A stretch of 11,476 bases of DNA from Competibacteraceae bacterium UBA2792 (GTDB taxonomy: Bacteria > Pseudomonadota > Gammaproteobacteria > Competibacterales > Competibacteraceae). Of this stretch, positions 1 through 7,477 are shown piece after piece. The notes beneath the pieces were generated by a model, which was not told where the DNA came from, made no database searches, and was given only the letters and a program-made list of their open reading frames with translations. Every line of letters begins with the position of its first letter. The stretch's first letter is position 1. Position numbers and translations under genes: made by a program. The DNA lies in NCBI GenBank assembly GCA_002352125.1, contig DEHU01000209.1, positions 519-11,994 of the forward strand, given 5' to 3'.

Positions 1-807
1 GAGGCCCGCCGGGGATTTGGTGAAAATCTCGATGCCGGTTTCGGTCACGCCGATCGAATGCTCGTATTGGGCGGAGAGGGATTTATCCTTTGTCACGGCC
101 GTCCAGCCGTCATTGAGCACTTTCACCGAAGGCGCGCCGGCGTTGAGCATGGGCTCGACCGTGAACATCATGCCCGGCTTGATCAGCTCGCCTTCGCCGG
201 GCTTGCCGAAGTGCAGGATGTTGGGCGCGTCGTGGAAAATTTTGCCGACGCCATGGCCGCAAAATTCGCGCACGATGGAAAAGCGCTCCGCTTCCGCGAA
301 GGCTTGGATCACATGGCCGAGGTCGCCCACGGTGGTTTCATTCGGCTTAATCGCGGCAAGGCCGCGCATCAGCGCTTCATAGGTGATGTCCATCAGCCGC
401 TGGGCTTTGCGCGAGGGCTCGCCCACCGCGTACATGCGGCTCGTATCCCCATGCCAGCCATCGACCACGACGGTGACGTCGATATTCAGAATATCGCCGC
501 CGCGCAGCGCGCGATCGCCGGGGATGCCGTGGCAGACAACGTGATTGAGCGAGGTGCACACCGTGTGCCGGTAGCCGCGATAGAACACGCAAGCGGGCAC
601 TGCGCCGTGATCGAGCGTGTATTGCCGGGCAAGATCATCGATCCGCGCGGTGGTGACGCCGTCCTTCACCTCGGCGGCCAGCATGTCGAGGCAGCCCGCG
701 GCCACTTGCCCTGCCTTGCGCATGCCGGCGAAGGAGGCGGCCTGATCGTAGAGCTTGATTTGCCCGGTATTGCGCGCGGGCGCGCCGGCGGCGGTGATGT
801 AAGTCAT
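1..807 (-). CDS. map: Methionine aminopeptidase, type I (3' end off the window)
   Basis: Removes the N-terminal methionine from nascent proteins in the cytoplasm, using a two-metal centre. The frame is open for 269 codons from ATG 807 to the window edge, against 264 residues in E. coli MAP, so only a few C-terminal residues are missing. All five metal ligands are present with family spacing: D110 (NIDVTV), D121 (HGDTS), H185 (CGHGVG), E218 (TVEPM) and E249 (QYEHS). The substrate-site histidine is H93 in VCHGIPGD. An in-frame TAG at 841-843 and no other start codon in between support this ATG. I see no good Shine-Dalgarno sequence before it. The wording of the C-terminal third (DGWTAVTKDKSLSAQ, GVTETGIEIFT) resembles alphaproteobacterial MAPs more than the E. 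coli type. The gene lies 263 bp downstream of the diguanylate cyclase gene on the same strand and is not next to rpsB/tsf. Confidence 0.95.
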   Translation of the reverse strand, partial: MTYITAAGAPARNTGQIKLYDQAASFAGMRKAGQVAAGCLDMLAAEVKDGVTTARIDDLARQYTLDHGAVPACVFYRGYRHTVCTSLNHVVCHGIPGDRALRGGDILNIDVTVVVDGWHGDTSRMYAVGEPSRKAQRLMDITYEALMRGLAAIKPNETTVGDLGHVIQAFAEAERFSIVREFCGHGVGKIFHDAPNILHFGKPGEGELIKPGMMFTVEPMLNAGAPSVKVLNDGWTAVTKDKSLSAQYEHSIGVTETGIEIFTKSPAGL

Positions 808-863
808 GTCGGTGCGAACATAGACAGCGTGGACGCAAAGCTAAAGGGCTTGGCGCAAGAAGC

Positions 864-886
864 GCTGGCGGGGCGGGCCCGCCAGC
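864..886. other. GC-rich perfect hairpin in the map upstream gap
   Basis: A perfect 9-bp inverted repeat (GCTGGCGGG / CCCGCCAGC) with a 5-nt loop lies in the 263-bp gap (808-1070) between the response regulator gene and map. On the minus strand, the direction of both flanking genes, it is not followed by a run of T. It is therefore at best a weak or Rho-assisted terminator, or a structure in the map leader. The rest of the gap shows no convincing gene or recognisable site. Confidence 0.35.
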
Positions 887-1070
887 AGCGCAAAAGGCGG
901 TTGGGAACGCCCGAATAGGGGGTAGGGGCGTAGCGGGCGCTTAAGATCACGCTCTTGTGCGGCGAATGTCGCGCAGCTTGGGCGGGCAAGCGAGGTGCGG
1001 GCGATGGGGCGCGGCCTTGCCGCGACAATGGGCGCCCGCCTGCGACGAGCGGCATAAGGGGCGCGACGGC

Positions 1071-2366
1071 TTAAGCCGCGCTTTTGGCGGCTTTGCCGAT
1101 CACGCGGTTGCGGCCGGCGGTTTTGGCTTCGTAGAGCGCTTCGTCGGCGCGTTTGAGCACGGTGTCGGCGTCGTCATCGGCTTCGGCGCTGGCGACGCCA
1201 ATGGAGATGGTGACATCCAGCGGCTCGCTGAGGCGCGCGCATTGGAAGGGGGCGGCGCAGATCTGCCGGCGCAAGCGCTCGGCCGCCATGCAGGCGGTGT
1301 CGCCGCTGGTGCGCGGCATGATCACCACGAATTCCTCTCCGCCCATGCGGCAGGCGAAATCGGAGGGCCGCACATTGGACGCAAGCCGCACGGAAAATTC
1401 GCGCAGGATCGCATCGCCCGCATCGTGGCCGTGCGTATCGTTGATGCGCTTGAAATGATCGAGATCGAACATGATCAGGGAGAGCGGCCGGGCGTAACGC
1501 TGAGCGCGGCCGATTTCCGTCTCGATGACCTGCAACAGATAGCGCCGGTTGAATGCGCCGGTGAGCGGGTCGGTGGTGGCCAGACGGCGCAAGTTCTCCT
1601 CCAGTCTTTTCCGTTGGCCGATGTCCATGACGATGCCGCAAGCGCGCATGGACTGGCCGCGCCGATCACGTTCGATCACCTTGCCGCGAATCAGTACCCA
1701 ACTCCAAGCTTCATCTTTGTGCCGCAAGCGATATTCGCTTTCGAAAAACGGCGCGCGGTTTTCCAGGTGGGCGCGCAGGGCGTCTCGGGCGGCGGCCAGA
1801 TCCTGGGGATGAATGCGTTGTTCCCAATCGCCGAACGAAAGGCGCGTTTCGCCCGGCCGACAACCCACGAGTTCGGTCCGAGGCCCGTTGCAGGTGATCG
1901 TGCCGGTGCGAATATCCCAGTCCCACAGACCCAGATCGGCGCCCCACAGCGCCAGCGCCAACCGTTCCTCGCTTTCCTTTAGCCGGCGGTCGAGCTCGTG
2001 GCGGCGCAGCGCCATTTCCAGAGTTGCCAGTAGTTCGCGTTCGGCCACCGGTTTGACCAGGTAGCCGTAGGGGGCGGTCGCTTTGGCCCGTTGCAGTTGT
2101 TCGGCTTGGGAATACGCGGTCAGGTAAATGATCGGGACATCGAAATCCCTGCGGATATGTTGGGCGGCGGTGGTGCCGTTGATCACCCCGGCCAGTTGGA
2201 TGTCCATCAACACCAGATCGGGCGGCGATGCTGCCACGACGGCCACCGCATCTTCGCCGGAGGCGACCGGATCGGGCACGGCATAACCGGAACGGGTCAG
2301 GACATCGTGCAGGCGGGCGGCGATGATGCCGTCGTCTTCGACGATCAAGATGGTTTTACCGGTCAT
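1071..2366 (-). CDS. Response regulator: REC-PAS-GGDEF diguanylate cyclase
   Basis: Predicted phosphorylation-controlled enzyme that makes cyclic di-GMP from two GTP in the cytoplasm. REC domain (about 4-120): acidic pocket D11/D12, phospho-acceptor D55 (LMDIQL), T83 and K105 (VKP). A PAS fold with its PAC end (about 136-256) follows, ending in DIGQRKRLEENLRRLATTD, the usual linker into GGDEF. GGDEF domain (about 262-425): active-site GGEEF at 342-346, metal/GTP residues in DLDHFKRIND (D301, N309) and D318. An intact inhibitory I-site RPSD at 333-336 sits exactly five residues before GGEEF, so the enzyme is expected to be active and feedback-inhibited by its product. There are no membrane segments. 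The ATG overlaps the end of the kinase gene by 11 nt, so the two are cotranscribed and this is the kinase's likely partner. The signal and the c-di-GMP target are unknown. Confidence 0.93.
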   Translation of the reverse strand: MTGKTILIVEDDGIIAARLHDVLTRSGYAVPDPVASGEDAVAVVAASPPDLVLMDIQLAGVINGTTAAQHIRRDFDVPIIYLTAYSQAEQLQRAKATAPYGYLVKPVAERELLATLEMALRRHELDRRLKESEERLALALWGADLGLWDWDIRTGTITCNGPRTELVGCRPGETRLSFGDWEQRIHPQDLAAARDALRAHLENRAPFFESEYRLRHKDEAWSWVLIRGKVIERDRRGQSMRACGIVMDIGQRKRLEENLRRLATTDPLTGAFNRRYLLQVIETEIGRAQRYARPLSLIMFDLDHFKRINDTHGHDAGDAILREFSVRLASNVRPSDFACRMGGEEFVVIMPRTSGDTACMAAERLRRQICAAPFQCARLSEPLDVTISIGVASAEADDDADTVLKRADEALYEAKTAGRNRVIGKAAKSAA

Positions 2367-4740
2367 GCGGGTTCACTTTTGTCCTGTCGGCGTTGAACCG
2401 CAACGAAAAACGGGTTCCGTCGGTGCGATCAAATTCGATTTGGCCCCGAAGCTGGTGTTGTCCCAGCATGCGCACCAGCCGCAACCCGAGCGTGCGCGTG
2501 GTGGTCCAGTCCAGTTCGGCCGGTAGCCCCACGCCGTTGTCGGCGACGGTCAAGATGTAGCCGGCGTCGTGCTGATCCATCGAAACCAGAATTGTGCGGG
2601 CACCGGGTTCTGGCCAGGAACGCGGGTCGGGAAAGGCGTGCTTGAAAGCGTTGGTTACCAGTTCGTTGACGATCAGCCCGCAGGGAATCGCAGCGTCGAG
2701 GTTGATCCAGATTTCTGGTGCCACCACCTCCAACCGGATCGCGCTTTGCGGATCGAAAGATTCGTGCAGGTGCGCGACCAACTCCTGCAAATAGCTGCGA
2801 AAATCGATGTGGTTGAAGCTGTCCGACCGGTAAAGCATCTCGTGGACCAGCGCCATGGATCGGATGCGGTCGCCCAATTCCGCCAGCAGGGAAGCGGTCG
2901 ATGCCGCCGCCGCTGCTTCGCATTGCAATTCCAGCATGTGGACGATGGCGGCGAGGTTGTTCTTGACCCGATGGTGGACTTCGCGCAGCAACACCTCCTT
3001 TTCTTCCAGCGCCGCTCGCAGCGCTGCCTCGGCCCGTTTGCGGTCGCTGATATCTTGCACGTAGCCGTGCCAGAGAATGCCGCCGTCCGGTTCGCGGACC
3101 GGCATGGAGTGGCCTTCCACCCAGATTTCGCCCTTAGCCGGGTGCCGCACCCGGAATTCATCCCGCCAGGGGATCATGGCATGGGCGGAAGTCGCGATGC
3201 CTATGTTGAGGTGGTCAAGATCGTCCGGATGGATCAACGCCCACAGCGGTGCGGCGGATTCGGCCAACTCTTCGGCGCGCAGGCCGTACAAGTCTTCGAT
3301 GGCCGGACTGGCGTAGGGTAAACAGGCGTTCCCGTCCGGGGGCAGGCGGAAAGAGCAGATCACGCCGGGCACCGTGGCGGCGATCTTGGCGAAGCGGTCC
3401 CGCTCTGCCCGCAAGGATTCCTCCACCTGCTTGCGGTGGGCAATATCGATATCGAGGCAAAAGAGTTCCGGGGCACGCCCCGGAATCTGGACGACCGCGT
3501 AGCTGGAAAAGACCTCCACGCACGAGCCGTCCTTGTGCAGCAGCGACAGCTCTTGGGCCGGCAGGGGTTGGCCGGTTTCGGCCATTCGCCGAATGGCTTG
3601 GCGAACCTTGGGCCGCATCTCCGGCGGGATGATGAGGTCCAGCAAGTTCTGGCCAACGGCTTCCCGCGCGGTGTAGCCGTAAACCGTCTCGGATGCATCG
3701 TTCCAATAATGGATCGTGCCATCCGCATCGTAGCCTTGCACCGCCACGGACGATACGTGATCGATCAGGCCGTGGAATCGTGCCTCGCTCCGGATCAGCA
3801 CTTCGTCCGACCGCTTGCGCTCGGTAATATCGCGAATGCTGCCGCGCTGGCCCAACCAGCGGCCATCTGCGCCGTATGCGGATTGGCGGGCGTGGCCGAC
3901 CCAGCGTTCCTCGCCCGTGCGGGTTGCGATCCGAAATTCCAGTAGCTTTCCCGCTTCGTTGCGATCGGCGAGATGTTGGGCTACCTGCTCCCGATCATCC
4001 GGGTGAACCAGCTTCAACATCAGGCCGGGATCGGCAATAAAATTCTCTGGACGATAACCTGTGATCCGCTCGCAAGAGGGCGAGATGTATACGTAGCGAC
4101 CCTGTGGGTCGCACCAATATTCCCAATCGTAGGTGAAGTCGGCGACGGTGCGGTATTTTTCCTCGCTGACGCGCAACGCCTCCTCGGTCCGTTTGCACTC
4201 GGTGATGTCCACCGCCGCGAGACGGCACAACCCTTCCTCGTCGTCTCGCACCCCAACGCCTTCGAGACGCGCATGGCAGATCGGCACGCCTTCGCGATCG
4301 AGCGCGATTTCGCAACGCTCTCTGGATGTTCCCAGCAGGACGCGGTCCAGGAAGGCGTTGAAGTCGGGGCGGGTTTGCCTCGAAACGAACAGGTCGAGCC
4401 GCTGACCGATCAAGCGGAACCGCTCCTGACCGAGCAGAGCTGCGCCAGCGAGATTCAGCTCCCGGATGGCGCTGTCGGCGGTGAGCGTGAAGTAAGCGAC
4501 CGGCGCGAAGTCGTAGAGCTCGATATAGCGATCCAGGCTCCGTTTAAGCTGGCTTTGCGTTTCCCGCAGCTCCTCGTTTTGTATTTTCAGCTCCATTTGG
4601 TGGACTTGCAGTTCGTGAACCAGCCGCTGGATTTCGTCGGCGGTCAGCAACCGGCTGTCGAGTTGGGCTTGCCGCTCTCGCAACCGCGCTTCCGCGCAGT
4701 GGCGCAGGTCGTCGGCGTTCGACGAGCGATCTTTTTTCAT
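2356..4740 (-). CDS. Soluble multi-PAS sensor histidine kinase (HisKA_2 family)
   Basis: Predicted cytoplasmic sensor kinase of 794 aa with no signal peptide or membrane segments. Order: a helical, probably coiled-coil N-terminus (about 10-72, including HELQVHQMELKIQNEEL); four PAS/PAC units (about 72-186, 192-312, 315-442, 445-573), each closed by a DIT/DIS/DIA-x-RK type PAC end; HisKA_2 dimerisation/phosphotransfer segment with EVHHRVKNN (587-595, phospho-acceptor H589); HATPase domain with N-box NELVTNAFKH (692-701), DNGVGLP (734-740) and TLGLRLV (750-756). All catalytic motifs are intact. The ATG at 4740 overlaps the stop of the upstream CheB-like remnant (ATGA), and the 3' end overlaps the REC-PAS-GGDEF gene by 11 nt. 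This places it as the middle gene of one operon whose output is probably c-di-GMP. The ligand or cofactor of the PAS domains cannot be read from the sequence. Confidence 0.93.
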   Translation of the reverse strand: MKKDRSSNADDLRHCAEARLRERQAQLDSRLLTADEIQRLVHELQVHQMELKIQNEELRETQSQLKRSLDRYIELYDFAPVAYFTLTADSAIRELNLAGAALLGQERFRLIGQRLDLFVSRQTRPDFNAFLDRVLLGTSRERCEIALDREGVPICHARLEGVGVRDDEEGLCRLAAVDITECKRTEEALRVSEEKYRTVADFTYDWEYWCDPQGRYVYISPSCERITGYRPENFIADPGLMLKLVHPDDREQVAQHLADRNEAGKLLEFRIATRTGEERWVGHARQSAYGADGRWLGQRGSIRDITERKRSDEVLIRSEARFHGLIDHVSSVAVQGYDADGTIHYWNDASETVYGYTAREAVGQNLLDLIIPPEMRPKVRQAIRRMAETGQPLPAQELSLLHKDGSCVEVFSSYAVVQIPGRAPELFCLDIDIAHRKQVEESLRAERDRFAKIAATVPGVICSFRLPPDGNACLPYASPAIEDLYGLRAEELAESAAPLWALIHPDDLDHLNIGIATSAHAMIPWRDEFRVRHPAKGEIWVEGHSMPVREPDGGILWHGYVQDISDRKRAEAALRAALEEKEVLLREVHHRVKNNLAAIVHMLELQCEAAAAASTASLLAELGDRIRSMALVHEMLYRSDSFNHIDFRSYLQELVAHLHESFDPQSAIRLEVVAPEIWINLDAAIPCGLIVNELVTNAFKHAFPDPRSWPEPGARTILVSMDQHDAGYILTVADNGVGLPAELDWTTTRTLGLRLVRMLGQHQLRGQIEFDRTDGTRFSLRFNADRTKVNPHDR

Positions 4741-5141
4741 GATGCGCTCGATGGCCCATCTTTCCCGGTTGATCGGGGTGCTAGGCCATGCTCGACTCGC
4801 TCGGTTTGGGGGGCGGTTTGAGTGTGGTGCAAGTTGTCCATCGTGCCGGCGAGCGAGGCCGCGACCGATGCATCGCCGGGCGTGACCCCCACCATTTCCT
4901 CGGTCGCTGGCAGGCCGGGCAGGCCATCGGAGCCCATGCCGGACAAGATGATGCTCACGCTACGTTGCCGCTGGTCTTCCGTGGCCAGGGAGCGGAAAAA
5001 GAAGCGGATCGGCAGCCGCAAGCCGCGCGATGCGTCTGGCTCGAACAAGCAAAAGGCGGTGGGCGAGAATAGAGAAGGCGGCGCGGACCAATCGGACGCT
5101 AGCGCCGGTCGTCGGCTTTCCGGTTTGGGCGTTTTGCTCAC
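4737..5141 (-). pseudogene. Internally deleted CheB-type methylesterase remnant
   Basis: A 134-codon frame from GTG 5141, preceded by AGAGG six bases upstream. Residues about 34-75 (EPDASRGLRLPIRFFFRSLA, then ILSGMGSDG) match the late part of the CheB methylesterase domain as found in CheB-CheR hybrid proteins. The GMGSDG at 68-73 carries the motif with the CheB catalytic Asp. The preceding CheB core is absent: no GASAGG nucleophile-serine motif and no catalytic His region. Residues 1-20 (SKTPKPESRRP) look like the disordered N-terminus of such hybrids, joined directly to the late CheB segment, so an internal deletion is inferred. After residue 80 the similarity fades and the tail (residues 100-134) looks unrelated. 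It cannot be an active methylesterase. The stop overlaps the kinase ATG (ATGA), so its translation may still feed the kinase. A repurposed small protein is possible but less likely. Confidence 0.7.
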
Positions 5142-5210
5142 GAGAGACCTCTCGTAACACCGGTTTCGGTGCGGGTCGATTTGGAGCAACGTTCTTATGA
5201 CTTTTTTCTA

Positions 5211-5216
5211 ATTATA
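5211..5216 (-). promoter_or_regulatory. Candidate -10 element for the signalling operon
   Basis: On the minus strand this is a perfect TATAAT, in an AT-rich patch of otherwise GC-rich DNA, about 70 bp upstream of the GTG start at 5141. No good -35 hexamer is visible at the usual 17-bp spacing, so an activator or a weak -35 would be needed. It is the best candidate promoter for the CheB remnant, kinase and GGDEF regulator. Confidence 0.4.
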
Positions 5217-5314
5217 CAGTTACGAAACGGTTTTTTCCGTCCGGATCCCTCCCTCGCCTCGTTAACTGCACCAGCACGTCGAAGAAATCGTGGCATGGAG
5301 GAAATCGCGACACG

Positions 5315-5344
5315 AAAAAACAAAGCCTCCAAGCCGCCGTGGAG
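5315..5344 (-). terminator. Probable terminator of zur-znuC-znuB
   Basis: Read on the minus strand about 30 bp after the znuB stop: CTCCA, an 8-nt loop, TGGAG, then GCTTTG followed by six T. The U-tract is convincing, but the stem is only 5 bp. The position between two same-strand operons fits a terminator separating zinc uptake from the sensor-kinase operon. Confidence 0.45.
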
Positions 5345-5375
5345 AGCGTCTTGTCTGGTTGCGGATTGCGGCTGT

Positions 5376-6167
5376 TTAGCGCTGCCAATGGCTTGGAGCG
5401 GCAGAACCCAGCGCAAATAAGATCGTGGCCGCTACGACGACCGACGGGCCGGCCGGCGTATCCCAGCGCAATGAGGCCCACAAGCCCAGCCCGATCGCCG
5501 CACAGCCGAAGGCGCTGGCTAGAATCGCCATGCCTTCCGGCGAACGGGCGAACCGCCGCGCTGCCGCTGCCGGGATGATCAGCAACGAAGTGATGAGCAG
5601 AATGCCGACCACCTTCATCGCTACGGCGATGACGATGGCGATCAGCAGCATGAAAGCCAACCGCACCGGAAACACCGGCACGCCTTCCACATGCGCCAAA
5701 TCTTCGTGGACGGTGGCGGCCAGCAGCGGTCGCCACAGCCAAGCCAGCACCCCGAGCGCCAGCAGGTTGCCGCCCCAAATCCAACAAAGATCGGTCGCGT
5801 TGATCGACAGAATATCGCCGAACAGATAGCTGACCAGATCGACCCGCACCGTTTCCAAAAAGGCGAGCGCGACCAGCCCCAGCGATAGGGTGGTATGGGC
5901 GAGAATGCCGAGCAGGGTATCGGTAGCTAGCCGGCGCTGCCGTTGCAGCAGCACCAGCGCCAACGCTACCGCCAAGCAGGTGGCGACCACGCCCAATTCG
6001 GGATCGACGCCCAGCGCCGTGCCCAGCACCACCCCCAGCAAGCCGGAATGGGCCAGCGTGTCGCCGAAATAGGCCATGCGCCGCCAGACGATGAAGGTGC
6101 CGAGCGGTCCGGCGGTCAGCGCCACGCCAAAGCCGCCCAGCAGGGCGCGCGGCAGGAAATCATCCAT
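5376..6167 (-). CDS. znuB: Zinc ABC transporter permease ZnuB
   Basis: Inner-membrane permease of the high-affinity zinc importer. It forms the translocation path between periplasmic ZnuA and cytoplasmic ZnuC. The 263-residue length is normal for the ABC-3 family. The sequence is almost entirely hydrophobic helices separated by short loops. Family landmarks include the N-terminal [22 protein letters not shown], here shortened to its key part [14 protein letters not shown] (about 28-41), the LFGDIL segment (about 115-120) and the conserved [20 protein letters not shown] helix (about 185-204). The ATG at 6167 overlaps the end of znuC by 8 nt, so the two are translationally coupled. It is the last gene of zur-znuC-znuB, and a probable terminator follows about 30 bp later. 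Because its transcript starts in the zur/znuA control region, it should be repressed when zinc is plentiful. Confidence 0.96.
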   Translation of the reverse strand: MDDFLPRALLGGFGVALTAGPLGTFIVWRRMAYFGDTLAHSGLLGVVLGTALGVDPELGVVATCLAVALALVLLQRQRRLATDTLLGILAHTTLSLGLVALAFLETVRVDLVSYLFGDILSINATDLCWIWGGNLLALGVLAWLWRPLLAATVHEDLAHVEGVPVFPVRLAFMLLIAIVIAVAMKVVGILLITSLLIIPAAAARRFARSPEGMAILASAFGCAAIGLGLWASLRWDTPAGPSVVVAATILFALGSAAPSHWQR

Positions 6168-6918
6168 CGCGGTTGCGCTCCGCCACCACGGCGCCGTGCA
6201 AATCGTGGCGATGGTTGTGATGGTGGTGATAAATCGCCAGGGTGCGTGCGCCCTCGATGCCGAACAGTTCCAGATAAGCCGGATCGCGGGCGACGTGTTC
6301 GGGATGGCCGGAACAGCAAATGTGCCGGTTCAGACAGACGACGTGATCGGTGGCCGCCATGACCAGATGCAGTTCGTGCGACACCATCAGGATGCCGCAA
6401 CCCCGGTTTCGGCGCAGGTTGCCGATCAATTCGTACAGCTCGTATTGACCGTTGACGTCCACGCCTTGGATCGGCTCGTCCAGCACCAACAGATCGGGTT
6501 CGCGCAACAGCGCCCGCGCCAACAGCGCCCGTTGCAGCTCGCCGCCGGAAATCGCTTGGATGGGCGAATCCAGCACCCGAATTGCGCCGACTTCGGCCAG
6601 CGCCGCCCGGACCCGTTCGCGCGGTACCCGCGTGCCGAGGGTGACGAAGCGTTGCACGGTCAGCGGTAGCGTGTCGTCCACCGTCAAGCGTTGCGGCATG
6701 TAGCCGATCCGCAGCCCCGGCTGGAGCCAGACCCGACCGCCATGCGGGCGAAGCAATCCCAGAACGATCCGTACCAGGGTAGATTTACCGGCGCCGTTCG
6801 GGCCGATCAGGGCAACGATTTCGCCGGACGCGACCCGGAAAGTGATGTTTTGCAAGATCGGGTTGCCGCGAATGGCGAAATCGATGTTTTCGACCGTCAA
6901 CAACGTCTTAGCGGGCAT
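6160..6918 (-). CDS. znuC: Zinc ABC transporter ATP-binding protein ZnuC
   Basis: Cytoplasmic ATPase that powers the ZnuB permease. At 252 aa it has every ABC motif: Walker [10 protein letters not shown] (39-47), Q-loop around MPQ (74-76), signature ISGGELQR (123-130), Walker B DLLVLDEP (142-149) and H-loop H181 (SHEL). After the ABC domain comes a histidine-rich tail ([12 protein letters not shown], 230-241), a ZnuC hallmark that may bind zinc. The ATG at 6918 lies inside the 3' end of zur (11-nt overlap) and has a strong Shine-Dalgarno GAGGAG at 6928-6933, nine bases upstream. Its 3' end overlaps znuB by 8 nt. The order zur-znuC-znuB with divergent znuA is the arrangement also known in Pseudomonas. 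Specificity for zinc is inferred from the Zur/ZnuA context and the His-rich tail. Confidence 0.96.
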   Translation of the reverse strand: MPAKTLLTVENIDFAIRGNPILQNITFRVASGEIVALIGPNGAGKSTLVRIVLGLLRPHGGRVWLQPGLRIGYMPQRLTVDDTLPLTVQRFVTLGTRVPRERVRAALAEVGAIRVLDSPIQAISGGELQRALLARALLREPDLLVLDEPIQGVDVNGQYELYELIGNLRRNRGCGILMVSHELHLVMAATDHVVCLNRHICCSGHPEHVARDPAYLELFGIEGARTLAIYHHHHNHRHDLHGAVVAERNRDG

Positions 6919-7396
6919 GAAACGCCACTCCTCGACAGTTCGGACAGCGGCCCAGCACTTCTACCATCTGCGCTAGCACCTCGAACTGACGGGTAGCTGC
7001 TTCGTCGCGCAACAGTTCGTCGACCGCCGGATTGCTCAATTCTTCGACTTGGCCGCAATCCCGGCAGATCAAAAATTGGCTACTGTGACAGCAATCGGGC
7101 CGACGGCAACCGGTGAACATGTTGAGTGTAGCCAATCGGTGGATCAAACCCTGTTCCAACAGGAAATCCAGCGCACGATAAACGGTGGGTGGGGCGCCTT
7201 GGCGACCATCGTTGCGCAGTACGTCTAGAATCGCGTAAGCGCCTAGTGGAGCAGGGCTATTCCAGATGATTTCCAACACCCGCCGTCGCAGATCGGTCAA
7301 GCGAGTGCCGCGCTGCTGGCACAAAACTTCAGCCTGTTCTAGCGCTTGCCGAACGTTGGGCAATTGGGAACGGCAAAGATCTAGGGGTTGGATCAT
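6908..7396 (-). CDS. zur: Zinc uptake regulator Zur (Fur family)
   Basis: Zinc-sensing transcriptional repressor of 162 aa, a normal length. An N-terminal winged-helix domain (about 20-90) includes [13 protein letters not shown] and the recognition-helix region [20 protein letters not shown]. The C-terminal dimerisation domain has the structural zinc site of two CxxC pairs: C111/C114 (CRDCG) and C151/C154 (CPNC). Further candidate regulatory ligands are C97, C102, C103 and H104. Assignment to Zur rather than Fur rests on the linked znu genes, the Zur-type operators in the divergent promoter and the CGQVEEL-type C-terminal domain. It is the first gene of zur-znuC-znuB and overlaps znuC by 11 nt. 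Because it lies behind the tandem operators at 7428-7459, it probably represses itself as well as znuCB and znuA when loaded with zinc. The Shine-Dalgarno sequence before ATG 7396 is weak. Confidence 0.95.
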   Translation of the reverse strand: MIQPLDLCRSQLPNVRQALEQAEVLCQQRGTRLTDLRRRVLEIIWNSPAPLGAYAILDVLRNDGRQGAPPTVYRALDFLLEQGLIHRLATLNMFTGCRRPDCCHSSQFLICRDCGQVEELSNPAVDELLRDEAATRQFEVLAQMVEVLGRCPNCRGVAFHAR

Positions 7397-7427
7397 GGAG
7401 GTTCCAGCTTGAATCAGATTTGATAAA

Positions 7428-7442
7428 TGTTATCTTATAACA
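7428..7442. promoter_or_regulatory. Zur operator 1
   Basis: TGTTATCTTATAACA is a near-perfect palindrome (TGTTAT / ATAACA arms around a 3-nt centre). It closely matches the known enterobacterial Zur box core of GTTAT and ATAAC arms. It lies 31 bp before the zur start and 35 bp before the znuA start, in the only intergenic space between the divergent transcripts. Promoter elements overlap it, with TATAAC-like candidates on both strands, but the exact -10 and -35 cannot be decided by eye. Confidence 0.8.
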
Positions 7443-7444
7443 AT

Positions 7445-7459
7445 TGTTACTCTATAACA
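7445..7459. promoter_or_regulatory. Zur operator 2
   Basis: TGTTACTCTATAACA matches operator 1 at 12 of 15 positions. Its centre is 17 bp from that of operator 1, with only two bases between the boxes. It ends 18 bp before the znuA ATG, just ahead of the ribosome-binding site, so a dimer bound here would cover the znuA promoter or transcription start. The facing half-sites of the two boxes create an additional 12-bp palindrome TAACAATTGTTA at 7438-7449. Confidence 0.72.
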
Positions 7460-7477
7460 TAACGCTGAGGAAAACCG

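Noticed and set aside
58..918. Long plus-strand open frame opposite map
   Set aside because: It is the antisense shadow of the methionine aminopeptidase, whose minus-strand frame has all catalytic residues. Long antisense frames are expected in GC-rich coding DNA.
804..1055. Minus-strand 83-codon frame in the gap upstream of map, with an ATGA overlap to map
   Set aside because: Arg/Pro/Ala-rich composition typical of random GC-rich frames, no recognisable domain and no ribosome-binding site. The overlap is probably chance.
957..1982. 341-codon plus-strand frame opposite the GGDEF gene
   Set aside because: Shadow of the REC-PAS-GGDEF gene. It has no domain signature of its own.
3973..4821. 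282-codon plus-strand frame opposite the kinase N-terminus
   Set aside because: Antisense shadow of the PAS region, with no independent start signal.
4737..5189. TTG start at 5189 for the CheB remnant
   Set aside because: The GTG at 5141 has an AGAGG ribosome-binding site and begins a hybrid-like N-terminus. The 16 extra residues show nothing recognisable.
5227..5240. ACGG-TTTTTT-CCGT as a terminator or operator
   Set aside because: The stem is only 4 bp and the T-run is in the loop, not after the stem.
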